Part shown: positions 26,511 through 34,653 of the stretch, piece by piece | Layout of the letters: every line of letters begins with the position of its first letter | How positions within the stretch are numbered: the stretch's first letter is position 1 | Origin: an uncultured Prevotella sp. | GTDB taxonomy: Bacteria; Bacteroidota; Bacteroidia; Bacteroidales; Bacteroidaceae | Direction: 5' to 3' | DNA length: 36,320 nucleotides | Assembly: GCA_945834405.1 (NCBI GenBank) | Contig: CAMAHD010000010.1 | Span: 1 to 36,320 of the forward strand | The notes under the pieces: model-generated | Told to the model about the DNA's origin: nothing | The model's input: only the letters and a program-made list of their open reading frames with translations | The model's database searches: none | Program-made: the position numbers and the translations under genes

Positions 26511-26595
26511 AATGGTTACTTATATATAATAATGTGTATACGATTCTTGTGTCTATCGACTTCGGCAGATGGTGCGTACGGTCGTTTTGCGACTA

Positions 26596-26625
26596 CAAAA
26601 TTACACCTTTCAGCGATAATAACAA
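26596..26625 (-). promoter_or_regulatory. Promoter of the S41 protease gene
   Basis: On the minus strand, TTG (26625-26623), 19 bases, then TAATTTTG (26603-26596). The leader to the ATG at 26510 is about 80 bases. Confidence 0.6.
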
Positions 26626-26683
26626 CCTTTTTCTCTGTTTTTTTAAAAAAATGAGGGTAAAAAGCAATTTTTTTCTCAAAAAA

Positions 26684-26715
26684 TTTGGTGGAACAAGAAA
26701 AATGCCGTACCTTTG
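26684..26715 (+). promoter_or_regulatory. Promoter of tRNA-Asn
   Basis: TTTG (26684-26687), 20 bases, then TACCTTTG (26708-26715), a full consensus match. The predicted start near 26722 leaves about 25 bases of 5' leader before the mature tRNA. Confidence 0.85.
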
Positions 26716-26746
26716 CATCGCAATTAGGAAACAACGTTGCAACAAT

Positions 26747-26820
26747 GCTTCAATAGCTCAGTTGGTTAGAGCACCTGACTGTTAATCAGGGGGTCGTTGG
26801 TTCAAGCCCATCTTGAAGCG
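26747..26820 (+). tRNA. tRNA-Asn (anticodon GTT)
   Basis: A 74-base cloverleaf: 7-bp acceptor (GCTTCAA with TTGAAGC), D arm GCTC/GAGC, anticodon stem CCTGA/TCAGG with loop CTGTTAA (anticodon GTT at 26781-26783), 5-base variable loop and TTCAAGC T loop. The T stem GTTGG/CCATC has one T-T mismatch. Discriminator base is G; CCA is not encoded. It is a single tRNA gene with its own promoter and terminator. Confidence 0.96.
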
Positions 26821-26821
26821 C

Positions 26822-26855
26822 AAAAGCTAAGACTTAGAAATAAGTTTTAGCTTTT
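26822..26855 (+). terminator. Terminator of tRNA-Asn
   Basis: A 15-bp stem (26822-26836 with 26841-26855, one G-U pair) with a GAAA loop, running into TTTTTTG. It begins two bases after the tRNA. Confidence 0.88.
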
Positions 26856-26941
26856 TTGTTTTTAGGAGACTGCTGATTCTATCCTCCTGAACACATGCGT
26901 TGCAAACGGACAGACAAACAACATGATACCATCAAAGTGAC

Positions 26942-28933
26942 ATGAAACAGCAAGACAAAAGACATTCACTGACCATTCTTTTCCTGTTGGGGTCCCATCT
27001 GTTGGGGCTTCTATTCCTTTCTTTATTCAGAATAGCCGAATATGCTTTCCTGCATACGATGGTCGAAGCGACAGAAGCATCCGCTTGGCCAGCCTTCGTC
27101 CGAGGACTATGGTTTGACAATGTGGTAGGATGCTATATCCTGGTTGTACCCCTCGCCCTGTGCCTGCTGGCAGGCAGTGCCGGCTACTATGCCCGATGGA
27201 CAAGAAAGGCAGCATCCCTCTGGATGTGCATCCTCTACACCCTCTGTTTCAGCATCTCGGCTGCCAACATTCCCTATTTTCAGTATTTCTTCAAGAATAT
27301 CAACTCGGGCATCTTCGGCTGGTTCGGCTATGCCGGCACCACTGCCGGTATGGTCTTCGGTGAGAGTTCGTACCTGATTTATATCTGCCTGTTTGTCCTT
27401 GCCACCCTTGCTTTCATCCTGCTGAACAGGGCATGGAGAAAATACATAGACAGGAAGATACAGCTGCCGACTCGCGTATCTGCAACTGCAGGCTCACGTA
27501 TCTGCAATTTTCTGCTCTCCCTGCTCCTGACAGGTCTCTGCATCTTTGGCATCCGCGGACGCATAGGCTACAACCCCATCAAGGTGAGCGAAGCCTATTA
27601 CTGCACCGACCCCCTGCTGAACCAGCTCGGCATCGCCCCCACCTTCAACCTCCTTACCAGCGTGATGGACGACATGCGCAAGGAGAACACTGAGCTTCAG
27701 CTGATGCCCTACGCCGAAGCCATCACCGAAGCCCGCAAGAGCCTGCATATCACGGGAAGGGTCGATTCTGCCGACGTTCTCCACCGCCATGTCATGGCAA
27801 CAGCATCCCTTTCAGCCGGACAGGAACAGACAACAGTTTCTCACACTTCTGCCCAAGAACGCCCCAACATAGTCATTATCCTGATGGAATCCATGTCGGC
27901 CAGCCTGCTCCAGACCTTCGGTCAGCCGCAGCCTCTGACTCCCGTTCTGGACAGCCTCTGCTGTCACTCTCTGGCATTTACCCGCTGCTTTTCGGCTGGC
28001 GTACATACCAACCACGGCATCACAGCCTCTCTCTACTCCTTTCCTGCCATGATGAAGCGCAACCTGATGAAGGGCACCGTCACGCCCCATCGCGCCGGAA
28101 TACCTACCGTACTGAAAGATGCCGGCTATCAGAACATGTTCTTCATGACTCATGAGGCCCAATATGACAACATGAACGCCTTTCTGCGCACCAACGGATA
28201 TGACGAGGTTTACTCGCAAGAGAATTACCCATCGAGCGAGGTGGTGAACAGTTTTGGCGTGAGCGACCGATACCTCTTCCGTTTCGCCCTGCAGAAGATG
28301 AACCAGAAGGCCAGCAAGAACCAACCCTTCATGGCAACACTGCTGACCGTGAGCAACCATCCGCCCTACGTGCTGCCTGCCGACTTCCGCCCCAAGAGCA
28401 AGGACAAGGAGACCCAGATTGTGGAATATGCCGATGACTGTATCGGCCGTTTTCTGCAGCAAGCCCGCAGACAAGCTTGGTTCGAGAATACCGTCTTTGT
28501 CCTCTTGGCTGACCACGGAAAGATTGTGGGCAATGTGGATAGCGAACTGCCACAATCCTACAACCACATCCCCCTGCTCATCTTCGGGAAAGGCATCGAG
28601 AACCGTCGCTATGAGGGACTGGCTACGCAGGTGGACCTGATGCCTACACTGCTCGGCTTGCTCGGCATGGAATACGATTACAACGGTTTTGGCATCAACC
28701 TGTTACAGCAGCAACGGGACATGGTATTCTATTCGGCTGACGACCAGATAGTAGCGCGTGATTCCTCCTCCTGCTTCATCTACACCTCTTCGACAGGCCA
28801 TCGCGCCTACTATACGCAGACCGCCGATGGCAACCTGACTCCTGCCCGAGAAACCCCTCGCCATGATGCCATCAGACGCTATGCCTTCGCCATGATTCAG
28901 ACGGCAGAATACTGCTATCGCCATCAAAAATAG
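26942..28933 (+). CDS. LTA-synthase-like (alkaline phosphatase superfamily) membrane phosphotransferase 1
   Basis: The 663-residue protein has about five N-terminal membrane segments (within 1-205), then a periplasmic sulfatase-fold domain. Active-site residues of the LtaS/OpgB/EptA type are present: E316 in IILMESMSAS, nucleophile T356 in SAGVHTNHG, H473 in VSNHPPY, and D524/H525 in LLADHGK. Such enzymes move phosphoglycerol or phosphoethanolamine from a phospholipid to a glycan or lipid on the outer face of the inner membrane. Gram-negatives of this group lack lipoteichoic acid, so the acceptor is more likely LPS core, lipid A or a periplasmic glycan (inference). Starts about 85 bp after the tRNA terminator; I saw no consensus promoter. 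A second such gene follows but with its own promoter. Confidence 0.9.
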   Translation: MKQQDKRHSLTILFLLGSHLLGLLFLSLFRIAEYAFLHTMVEATEASAWPAFVRGLWFDNVVGCYILVVPLALCLLAGSAGYYARWTRKAASLWMCILYTLCFSISAANIPYFQYFFKNINSGIFGWFGYAGTTAGMVFGESSYLIYICLFVLATLAFILLNRAWRKYIDRKIQLPTRVSATAGSRICNFLLSLLLTGLCIFGIRGRIGYNPIKVSEAYYCTDPLLNQLGIAPTFNLLTSVMDDMRKENTELQLMPYAEAITEARKSLHITGRVDSADVLHRHVMATASLSAGQEQTTVSHTSAQERPNIVIILMESMSASLLQTFGQPQPLTPVLDSLCCHSLAFTRCFSAGVHTNHGITASLYSFPAMMKRNLMKGTVTPHRAGIPTVLKDAGYQNMFFMTHEAQYDNMNAFLRTNGYDEVYSQENYPSSEVVNSFGVSDRYLFRFALQKMNQKASKNQPFMATLLTVSNHPPYVLPADFRPKSKDKETQIVEYADDCIGRFLQQARRQAWFENTVFVLLADHGKIVGNVDSELPQSYNHIPLLIFGKGIENRRYEGLATQVDLMPTLLGLLGMEYDYNGFGINLLQQQRDMVFYSADDQIVARDSSSCFIYTSSTGHRAYYTQTADGNLTPARETPRHDAIRRYAFAMIQTAEYCYRHQK

Positions 28934-28943
28934 CCACGTATAT

Positions 28944-28974
28944 TTTGCCATATCTGCCAAAATCATTATATTTG
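28944..28974 (+). promoter_or_regulatory. Promoter of the envelope operon (29002-34419)
   Basis: TTTG (28944-28947), 19 bases, then TATATTTG (28967-28974), full consensus. Start predicted near 28981, about 20 bases before the ATG at 29002. The earlier in-frame ATG at 28945 lies in the promoter and is excluded. Confidence 0.85.
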
Positions 28975-29001
28975 CAGACTGATATTCAGAAAAGCATCAT
29001 C

Positions 29002-30837
29002 ATGAAGGGGCAACCGAAGCATAAGAGATGGATATATCTGGTCACTACTTACGTCCTGACCGTGTCACTGTTTGTCATCGCCAAGGCAGGCTTTATGACC
29101 TACCAAAGTGGTGAGTACCCGCTGTCATTCTCCGACCTTTCTGCCGTGGTATGGCACGGACTGTCGCTCGACCTCTCCACCTCTATCTATCTTATTCTCT
29201 TCCCCTTTCTCCTCATCATCATTTCCCTTTGGTGGAATGGTTGGAAATGGCTGCGCCCCGTCCTGTCTGGCTACAATCTGCTCGTCTCTCTTGCTCTGAG
29301 CATCATCTTTGTCAGCGATGCCAGCCTGTATGAGTTCTGGCATTTCCGTCTGAGCGCATCCGTATTGGAATATCTCGAAAACCCCTCTGGCATCACGCAA
29401 AGCGTGTCATGGGGATTTCTGCTCGTGCGTCTCCTTGCCATCATCTGTCTGACAGCCCTCGTCTTCCGGCTGTATCAGAAACTCCTTCCCCGACAGCTCT
29501 CCCCTTTATCACTCAGCCGCCGCATCGCGAGCAGCTGCCTGTCCCTCCTGCTCGTCGGTCCGCTGCTCATCGGCATCCGAGGAGGTATCAGCGAATCTAC
29601 CACCAACGTAGGACAGGTCTATTTCTCCCAGACCCAGTATCTTAACCATGCTGCCGTCAATCCGCTGTTCAGCTTCCTCTCGTCCTTCGAACATGGCGAG
29701 AAAGACTATTTCATCTACCATTACTTCAGCGAGGCTGAATGTCAACAGCTTACCGACCGTGTCTACACCACAGAGAGCATCCTCTCTGACACCCTTCTTC
29801 GCACCAAGCGTCCCAACGTGGCAGTGATACTGCTGGAAGGCTGCGGTGCCATCTTCACCCGACTGGAGGGACAGACACAGGTGATGCCCCATTTCAACCG
29901 TCTGATGGACGAGGGTGTGAACTTCACCAACTGCTACGGCAACTCCTGGCGTACCGACAGGGGTACCGTCTGCACCCTCAGCGGCTATCCCTCCTTCCCC
30001 AATGTGTCAGTGATGAAGATGCCCGACAAGAGCCAGACCATGCCATCCATTGCCGCTTCGCTGAAAAAATGCGGCTACAAGACCAGCTATCTCTACGGAG
30101 GCGACATCAACTTTACCAACATGCGCAGCTATCTGGTAGCCACGGGATTCGAGACCCTCTACAGCATGAGTCATTTCAGCAAGGAAGAACAAAAGACCGC
30201 CAAATGGGGCGTGCGCGATGACATCACCTTTGATGCCCTGGCTCGACTGATAGAACAGCCTCACGACAAACCCTTCCTGATAGGCTACTCTACGCTGAGC
30301 AGCCACGAACCATGGGATGTTCCGACCCACCAGCTGCAAGACCCTGTTCTCAATGCTTTCCATTATCTGGACGGCTGTATCGGTACCTTGGTCAGCAGAC
30401 TGAAACAATCCGAGGCATGGAACGACCTGCTCCTCATCCTCATACCCGACCATGGCATCAGCTACGGCGAATGGGACAATACGAAACCTGCCCGCAACCA
30501 CATTCCCATGCTCTGGTTGGGAGGAGCCATCAGGCAAGCGCGTACCATCCCTACACTCTGCAACCAATCTGACCTGGCGGCGACCCTCCTGGGACAGATG
30601 GGCATACCCCATCAGGAGTTCACCTTCAGCCGCGACATCCTGAGCAAAAGCTATGTCTATCCAACGGCGATGAACACCTTTACCAGCGGTTTTCTCTTTA
30701 CCGACAGCACCGGACACATTGTCTACGACCTTGACTTCAAGCAATTTACCTCCAAGAAGGGAAATGACAGCCAACGGCTGCTGCAGACAGGAAAGGCCAT
30801 CCTGCAACGTACATCCACTGACCTGAAAAACAGATAA
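29002..30837 (+). CDS. LTA-synthase-like (alkaline phosphatase superfamily) membrane phosphotransferase 2
   Basis: A 611-residue paralogue-like relative of the preceding enzyme: about five N-terminal membrane helices (within 10-195), then the periplasmic catalytic domain with E279 in VILLEGCGA, nucleophile T318 in NSWRTDRGT, H in STLSSHEPWDV and DH in LIPDHGISYG. The two proteins share fold and motifs but differ strongly in the N-terminal half and around the nucleophile, so they probably use different acceptors or donors. First gene of a tight operon: only 5 bases separate its stop from the acyltransferase start. Substrate (phosphoglycerol versus phosphoethanolamine) is not readable from sequence. 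Confidence 0.9.
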   Translation: MKGQPKHKRWIYLVTTYVLTVSLFVIAKAGFMTYQSGEYPLSFSDLSAVVWHGLSLDLSTSIYLILFPFLLIIISLWWNGWKWLRPVLSGYNLLVSLALSIIFVSDASLYEFWHFRLSASVLEYLENPSGITQSVSWGFLLVRLLAIICLTALVFRLYQKLLPRQLSPLSLSRRIASSCLSLLLVGPLLIGIRGGISESTTNVGQVYFSQTQYLNHAAVNPLFSFLSSFEHGEKDYFIYHYFSEAECQQLTDRVYTTESILSDTLLRTKRPNVAVILLEGCGAIFTRLEGQTQVMPHFNRLMDEGVNFTNCYGNSWRTDRGTVCTLSGYPSFPNVSVMKMPDKSQTMPSIAASLKKCGYKTSYLYGGDINFTNMRSYLVATGFETLYSMSHFSKEEQKTAKWGVRDDITFDALARLIEQPHDKPFLIGYSTLSSHEPWDVPTHQLQDPVLNAFHYLDGCIGTLVSRLKQSEAWNDLLLILIPDHGISYGEWDNTKPARNHIPMLWLGGAIRQARTIPTLCNQSDLAATLLGQMGIPHQEFTFSRDILSKSYVYPTAMNTFTSGFLFTDSTGHIVYDLDFKQFTSKKGNDSQRLLQTGKAILQRTSTDLKNR

Positions 30838-30842
30838 CAGCC

Positions 30843-31793
30843 ATGCAACAGTTTTTGTATCACATATTGCGTTTCGTCTTCCTGCTTATCTCCAAGCTGC
30901 CGTTCGGCGTGCTTTACCGGCTCTCAGACCTGCTCTTCCTGCTGGTCTACCATGTGGCACGATACCGCAGACGACTGGTTTGGAAAAATCTGCAGACCTC
31001 TTTCCCTGAGAAAGATACAGACGAACTGAAATCCATCGAGCGTGACTTCTACCACTTCTTCTGCGACTATCTGCACGAAACCATCAAGCTGCTGAGTATC
31101 AGCAAAGAGGAACTGGAGAAACATGTGGAGTTCCGCAACCTAAATGTGGTGGAAGACTATTTTGAAAAAGGGCGCGACTGTGCCGGCATACTCGGACACT
31201 ACGGCAACTGGGAGTGGCTCTCCACCACCAACATCGGATTCCGGCGCTACAGGGATGCCGTCATCGGCCTTATCTTCCATCCTCTCTATAACAAAGCATT
31301 CAACCAGCTCTTTCTCGACATCAGACAGAGCACCGGAGGCATCTGCATACCTAAGCAAAACATCCTCAGATACCTGCTCGGATTCAAGAGAGAGGGACGA
31401 AAGTCGCTGGTAGGATATATCTCCGACCAAGGACCCAAATGGGAGAATATCCACCTCTGGCTCGACTTCCTGAACCACGAGACTCCCGTCTTCACAGGTG
31501 CCGAACGTATCATGAAGAAGATGAACAACGTTGTCTTCTACGTCGACATGGAACGGCCGCAGAGGGGCAAGTATATCTTCACCTTCCGTCTGCTCACCGA
31601 CAAACCGCAGGAACTGGAGGAACACGCAATAACACGCCTGTTCTTCCAACACCTCGAACAGTCCATCCGGCGAGAACCCCGATTCTATCTCTGGACTCAC
31701 GACAGATGGAAAAGAACACACAAGGAGTTCGACGAACGTTTCAAGGTAGAGAACGGACACGTATTACCACGAACCAATAACGATATGCCATGA
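30843..31793 (+). CDS. LpxL/HtrB-like lysophospholipid acyltransferase
   Basis: A 316-residue inner-membrane protein with one N-terminal hydrophobic segment (about 5-38) and the LpxL-family catalytic H-x4-E motif (H119 to E124 in GHYGNWEW), followed by the conserved VGYISDQGPK and ETPVFTGAERI segments. The family adds secondary acyl chains to lipid A precursors or related glycolipids from acyl-ACP. In Bacteroidales this type is usually the lipid A late acyltransferase. Its last four bases overlap the start of the next gene (ATGA), so translation is coupled. Confidence 0.92.
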   Translation: MQQFLYHILRFVFLLISKLPFGVLYRLSDLLFLLVYHVARYRRRLVWKNLQTSFPEKDTDELKSIERDFYHFFCDYLHETIKLLSISKEELEKHVEFRNLNVVEDYFEKGRDCAGILGHYGNWEWLSTTNIGFRRYRDAVIGLIFHPLYNKAFNQLFLDIRQSTGGICIPKQNILRYLLGFKREGRKSLVGYISDQGPKWENIHLWLDFLNHETPVFTGAERIMKKMNNVVFYVDMERPQRGKYIFTFRLLTDKPQELEEHAITRLFFQHLEQSIRREPRFYLWTHDRWKRTHKEFDERFKVENGHVLPRTNNDMP

Positions 31794-32824
31794 ACAGACT
31801 ATGTTACATCTCCCGCAACTACCGCAGTTCGGGCAACAAGGCAAAAATAGACATCGAAGACCTGCTGCAAGACATGGGGGCAACCAACCTGGGTCTGAAG
31901 CGCAGCCATTACAACAGCAAAGTGATTACCTTTCTGCTCGACCTGGCAGGAGTTGTCCGCTGCTGCCTTCAACTGAAGAAAGGCGACGTACTTTTTCTGC
32001 AATATCCCGTCAAGAAATACTTTTCGTTTCTCTGCCGCGCAGCCCATCTCCATCAGGCAAAGGCAGTGGCTCTTATCCACGACCTCGGCTCTTTCCGCAG
32101 AAAGAAACTCACGGTGCAGGGAGAGATAGAACGCTTGTCGCATGCCGACTATGTCATTGCCTCCAATCAAGTGATGCAACAATGGCTCATCGAACAGGGG
32201 CTGCAAAGACCTACGGGAGCCCTCGAACTGTTTGACTATCTGACACCTACCGTCCACGGCACCCATACCCCCTATCGGCAGGGACATGCCCGCGTGGTCT
32301 ATGCCGGCGCACTGGCAAAACGGAAAAACTCATTTATCCTTCAGCTCATGTCCACCGACATGAACTATGAGCTCCATATCTACGGCAAGAAAGAAGGACT
32401 GCCTGGACTTCATGAAACAGACTCCATCAAACTCCGCGGCTTTGCTCCTGCCGAAGAGTTCGTAGCAAAGGTGGATGCCGATTTCGGACTCGTCTGGGAT
32501 GGCGACTCTGTTGACAGCTGCACGGGCAACTTCGGCGAGTATCTGCGCTACAACAGTCCTCACAAAGCATCGTTCTATCTGCGTGCCGGACTTCCCGTCA
32601 TCGTCTGGAGCCAGTCCGCATTAGCCACCGTAGTCGACCGCGAAGGCATCGGCTTCTCCATCTCGTCCATGCACGAGCTGAATGCCAGACTGTCCTCGCT
32701 CTCTCCCTCCCTCTATGAGAATATGGTTCACCATGTCGAGCGCATACAGGCTCGCCTGCGCGACGGCTCTTTCCTCCGACAGAGCATCCTCGCCATGCAA
32801 CAATCCCTTGATGTCCGTTTCTGA
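31790..32824 (+). CDS. GT-B glycosyltransferase resembling Gtf3 / beta-1,6-galactofuranosyltransferase
   Basis: A 344-residue cytoplasmic protein of the Gtf3-type sugar-transferase group. Visible features: N-terminal CYISRNYRSSGNKAKIDIE, a FLQYPVKKYF strand, ALIHDLGSFRR with the conserved H-D, the inter-domain VVYAGALAKRKN, and the C-terminal NFGEYLRYNSPHKASFYLRAGLPVIVW donor-binding stretch in which NSPHK and the AGLPVI are typical. It probably adds one sugar to the LPS core or another lipid-linked glycan. Overlaps the acyltransferase by 4 bases and the kinase by 1 base. Sugar and linkage unknown. Confidence 0.8.
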   Translation: MNRLCYISRNYRSSGNKAKIDIEDLLQDMGATNLGLKRSHYNSKVITFLLDLAGVVRCCLQLKKGDVLFLQYPVKKYFSFLCRAAHLHQAKAVALIHDLGSFRRKKLTVQGEIERLSHADYVIASNQVMQQWLIEQGLQRPTGALELFDYLTPTVHGTHTPYRQGHARVVYAGALAKRKNSFILQLMSTDMNYELHIYGKKEGLPGLHETDSIKLRGFAPAEEFVAKVDADFGLVWDGDSVDSCTGNFGEYLRYNSPHKASFYLRAGLPVIVWSQSALATVVDREGIGFSISSMHELNARLSSLSPSLYENMVHHVERIQARLRDGSFLRQSILAMQQSLDVRF

Positions 32825-33579
32825 TGATAAGATTCATTATATCGCCTCGTTACCAAGCCCTCAACGACTGGCTTCACCGCCTGCCCACCATCTTCGAAAA
32901 AGAAGGGACGGTAGTCTACGACTCGCGCAACCTGATTAAGGTCTTCACCTTAGCCGATGGAACGCAAGTCAACGTCAAGCGCTATCACGCCCCCAGAGGC
33001 ATCAACCTGCTTGTTTACTCTCTCGGCATACGCAAAGCCAAGGGTCTCAGGGCATATCAATACCCCGGCAGACTGCTCGCTGCCGGCATCTCCACGCCCG
33101 AGGCCATCGCCTACATCGAAGAACGCCATGCCGGACTTCTGGGCTACAGCTACTTTGTCAGCACCCAATGTCCCTACCCCCATCGTATGTACGAAGTAGG
33201 CAATGCTCGACAAGGCGAGTACGAACAGCTTGCCGTCGACTTCGCCTCCTTTACCGCCCACATCCACAATCAGGGTGTCATGCACTTAGACTATTCTCCC
33301 GGCAACATACTCTTCACACGCATGGATGACGGCCATTACGCCTTCTCGTTAGTCGACATCAACAGGATGCACTTCGGCGCCGTTTCCCATCGGCGCGGAC
33401 TGGCTAACTTCAAGCGGATATGGGGTCCCAAGGACTTTTTTGTCAGGATGATACGCGAATATGCCCGTCTCAGACACATCAACGAAGAGGAAGCCCTCAG
33501 CTACGCCCTGCTGGCAAGACGCCGCTTCTGGACCCGCTATCAGCGCAAACACGAAATGGACTTCAAACTCGAACTCTAA
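32824..33579 (+). CDS. LPS-core-kinase-like protein (InaA/KdkA/WaaP type)
   Basis: A 251-residue protein-kinase-fold enzyme. Visible are K52 in VNVKRYH (the ATP-anchoring lysine), the catalytic loop H154-L-D156-x4-N161 in HLDYSPGNIL, and the metal-binding D178 in LVDINRMHFG. Relatives of this small type phosphorylate Kdo or heptose in the LPS inner core. The Tyr/Ser at the DYSPGN loop matches the lipopolysaccharide kinase family rather than Ser/Thr protein kinases. Its start overlaps the stop of the glycosyltransferase (TGATG). With LicD next door it suggests phosphate-bearing sugars on the product glycan (inference). Confidence 0.85.
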   Translation: MIRFIISPRYQALNDWLHRLPTIFEKEGTVVYDSRNLIKVFTLADGTQVNVKRYHAPRGINLLVYSLGIRKAKGLRAYQYPGRLLAAGISTPEAIAYIEERHAGLLGYSYFVSTQCPYPHRMYEVGNARQGEYEQLAVDFASFTAHIHNQGVMHLDYSPGNILFTRMDDGHYAFSLVDINRMHFGAVSHRRGLANFKRIWGPKDFFVRMIREYARLRHINEEEALSYALLARRRFWTRYQRKHEMDFKLEL

Positions 33580-33603
33580 CCCAACCTTTCAACAAGCAAC
33601 ACT

Positions 33604-34419
33604 ATGGTCAACTACGATATCAAACAAGTACAGGCACATACGCTGAAGATACTCATCATGCTCGATGAAGTATGCCGCCAGCACCATCTCACCTACTATC
33701 TCTGGGCAGGCACCATGCTGGGTGCCATACGCCACAAGGGTTTCATACCCTGGGATGACGATGCAGACATAGCCATGCCCCATGACGATTATCAAAAGCT
33801 TATCATGCACCCCGAATGGCTCCCTAAGCCCTTCGAATTAATCTGTACGGAGACTGACGAACAATATCCCCTCCCCTTCGGAAAGATACAAGATGCCAGC
33901 ACCACATTGATTGAACGAGCCCATTTGAAATATATCGGCGGCATATACATCGATGTCTTTCCGTTGGATGGCGTTCCCCAAAACAGACTGCTCCAACGCC
34001 TCCACTTCGCCAAATACGAGCTTTACAAGAAACTGCTCTATTTCGTCTGCCGCGACCCCTACAAACATGGGCACGGACCACAGAGCTGGATTCCCCTCAT
34101 AGTACAGAAATGCTTTACCTTGGGCGACATACAGACTCGCATCATACGTCTGCTCAAGCGTTATCCCTTCAACGAATCCACGCTCGTTGCCGACTATGAT
34201 GACGGCATGAGGGGCATCCTGCCCAAAGAGATACTGGGCACTCCTACCGACTGTACCTTCGAAGGACACACCCTGCTCGGCGTAGAACAATGGGACACGT
34301 ATCTCTCTGCCAAATACGGCAACTATATGGAAATACCCAAAGAGACCAACCGCCACCAGCACCACTTTCACTACATTGACTTCAACACGCCATATAGGGA
34401 AAGCAGCGAACAACTCTGA
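33604..34419 (+). CDS. LicD family phosphotransferase
   Basis: A 271-residue nucleotidyltransferase-fold protein of the LicD/fukutin group. The diagnostic block is AGTMLGAIRHKGFIPWDDDADIAM (acidic residues about 51-55), followed by GGIYIDVFPLDGVP (about 112-125) and a C-terminal YGNYMEIP. LicD proteins transfer phosphocholine or other phospho-groups from CDP-linked donors to surface glycans. No licA/licC (choline kinase and cytidylyltransferase) is in the window, so the donor is open. Last gene of the operon, 24 bp after the kinase, followed by the hairpin at 34491-34545. Confidence 0.93.
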   Translation: MVNYDIKQVQAHTLKILIMLDEVCRQHHLTYYLWAGTMLGAIRHKGFIPWDDDADIAMPHDDYQKLIMHPEWLPKPFELICTETDEQYPLPFGKIQDASTTLIERAHLKYIGGIYIDVFPLDGVPQNRLLQRLHFAKYELYKKLLYFVCRDPYKHGHGPQSWIPLIVQKCFTLGDIQTRIIRLLKRYPFNESTLVADYDDGMRGILPKEILGTPTDCTFEGHTLLGVEQWDTYLSAKYGNYMEIPKETNRHQHHFHYIDFNTPYRESSEQL

Positions 34420-34490
34420 AAGTCGGGGGAGGATCTAACCGGTTTACTCTCATTCAGAAAAATATTCAAACAAAGGTTCTGAGGGACAGG

Positions 34491-34545
34491 TTATTTGGTT
34501 CTCCGCATGGCAGGACAGTGACCTGTCACCTGTCCTGTCAAATAA
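34491..34545 (+). repeat. Nested palindrome after licD
   Basis: Outer arms TTATTTG (34491-34497) and CAAATAA (34539-34545) enclose CAGGACAG (34511-34518) and CTGTCCTG (34530-34537). The inner stem continues as TGAC/GTCA with one bulged base. The sequence GACAGG or its complement occurs five times here. It may act as a terminator for licD, but no long T-run follows, and the design is closer to a REP-like intergenic repeat. Confidence 0.7.
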
Positions 34546-34556
34546 AAACAATCAAT

Positions 34557-34619
34557 AATTGCAGACTTTCGGGCTAAATCTCACTTTTTTTTCGAGATTT
34601 AGCCCGAAAGTCTGCAATT
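34557..34619. repeat. Perfect 26-bp inverted repeat between licD and the DUF4143 ATPase gene
   Basis: Arms 34557-34582 and 34594-34619 are exact reverse complements (26 of 26) with an 11-base loop containing eight Ts. On the minus strand it lies 34 bases after the ATPase stop and runs into ATTATTGATTGTTTTT, so it can act as a terminator in both directions. A perfect 26-bp stem is unusually long for that, so a dispersed palindromic element is an alternative. Confidence 0.92.
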
Positions 34620-34653
34620 TCTATTGGACTTAAACAAGAAAACGTATATTGCA

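Noticed and set aside
26534..26785. 83-codon plus-strand frame running into tRNA-Asn
   Set aside because: It overlaps the S41 and tRNA promoters and ends inside the tRNA; no protein features.
27812..28567. 251-codon minus-strand frame opposite the first phosphotransferase gene
   Set aside because: Overlaps the codons of the active-site domain and shows no features of its own.
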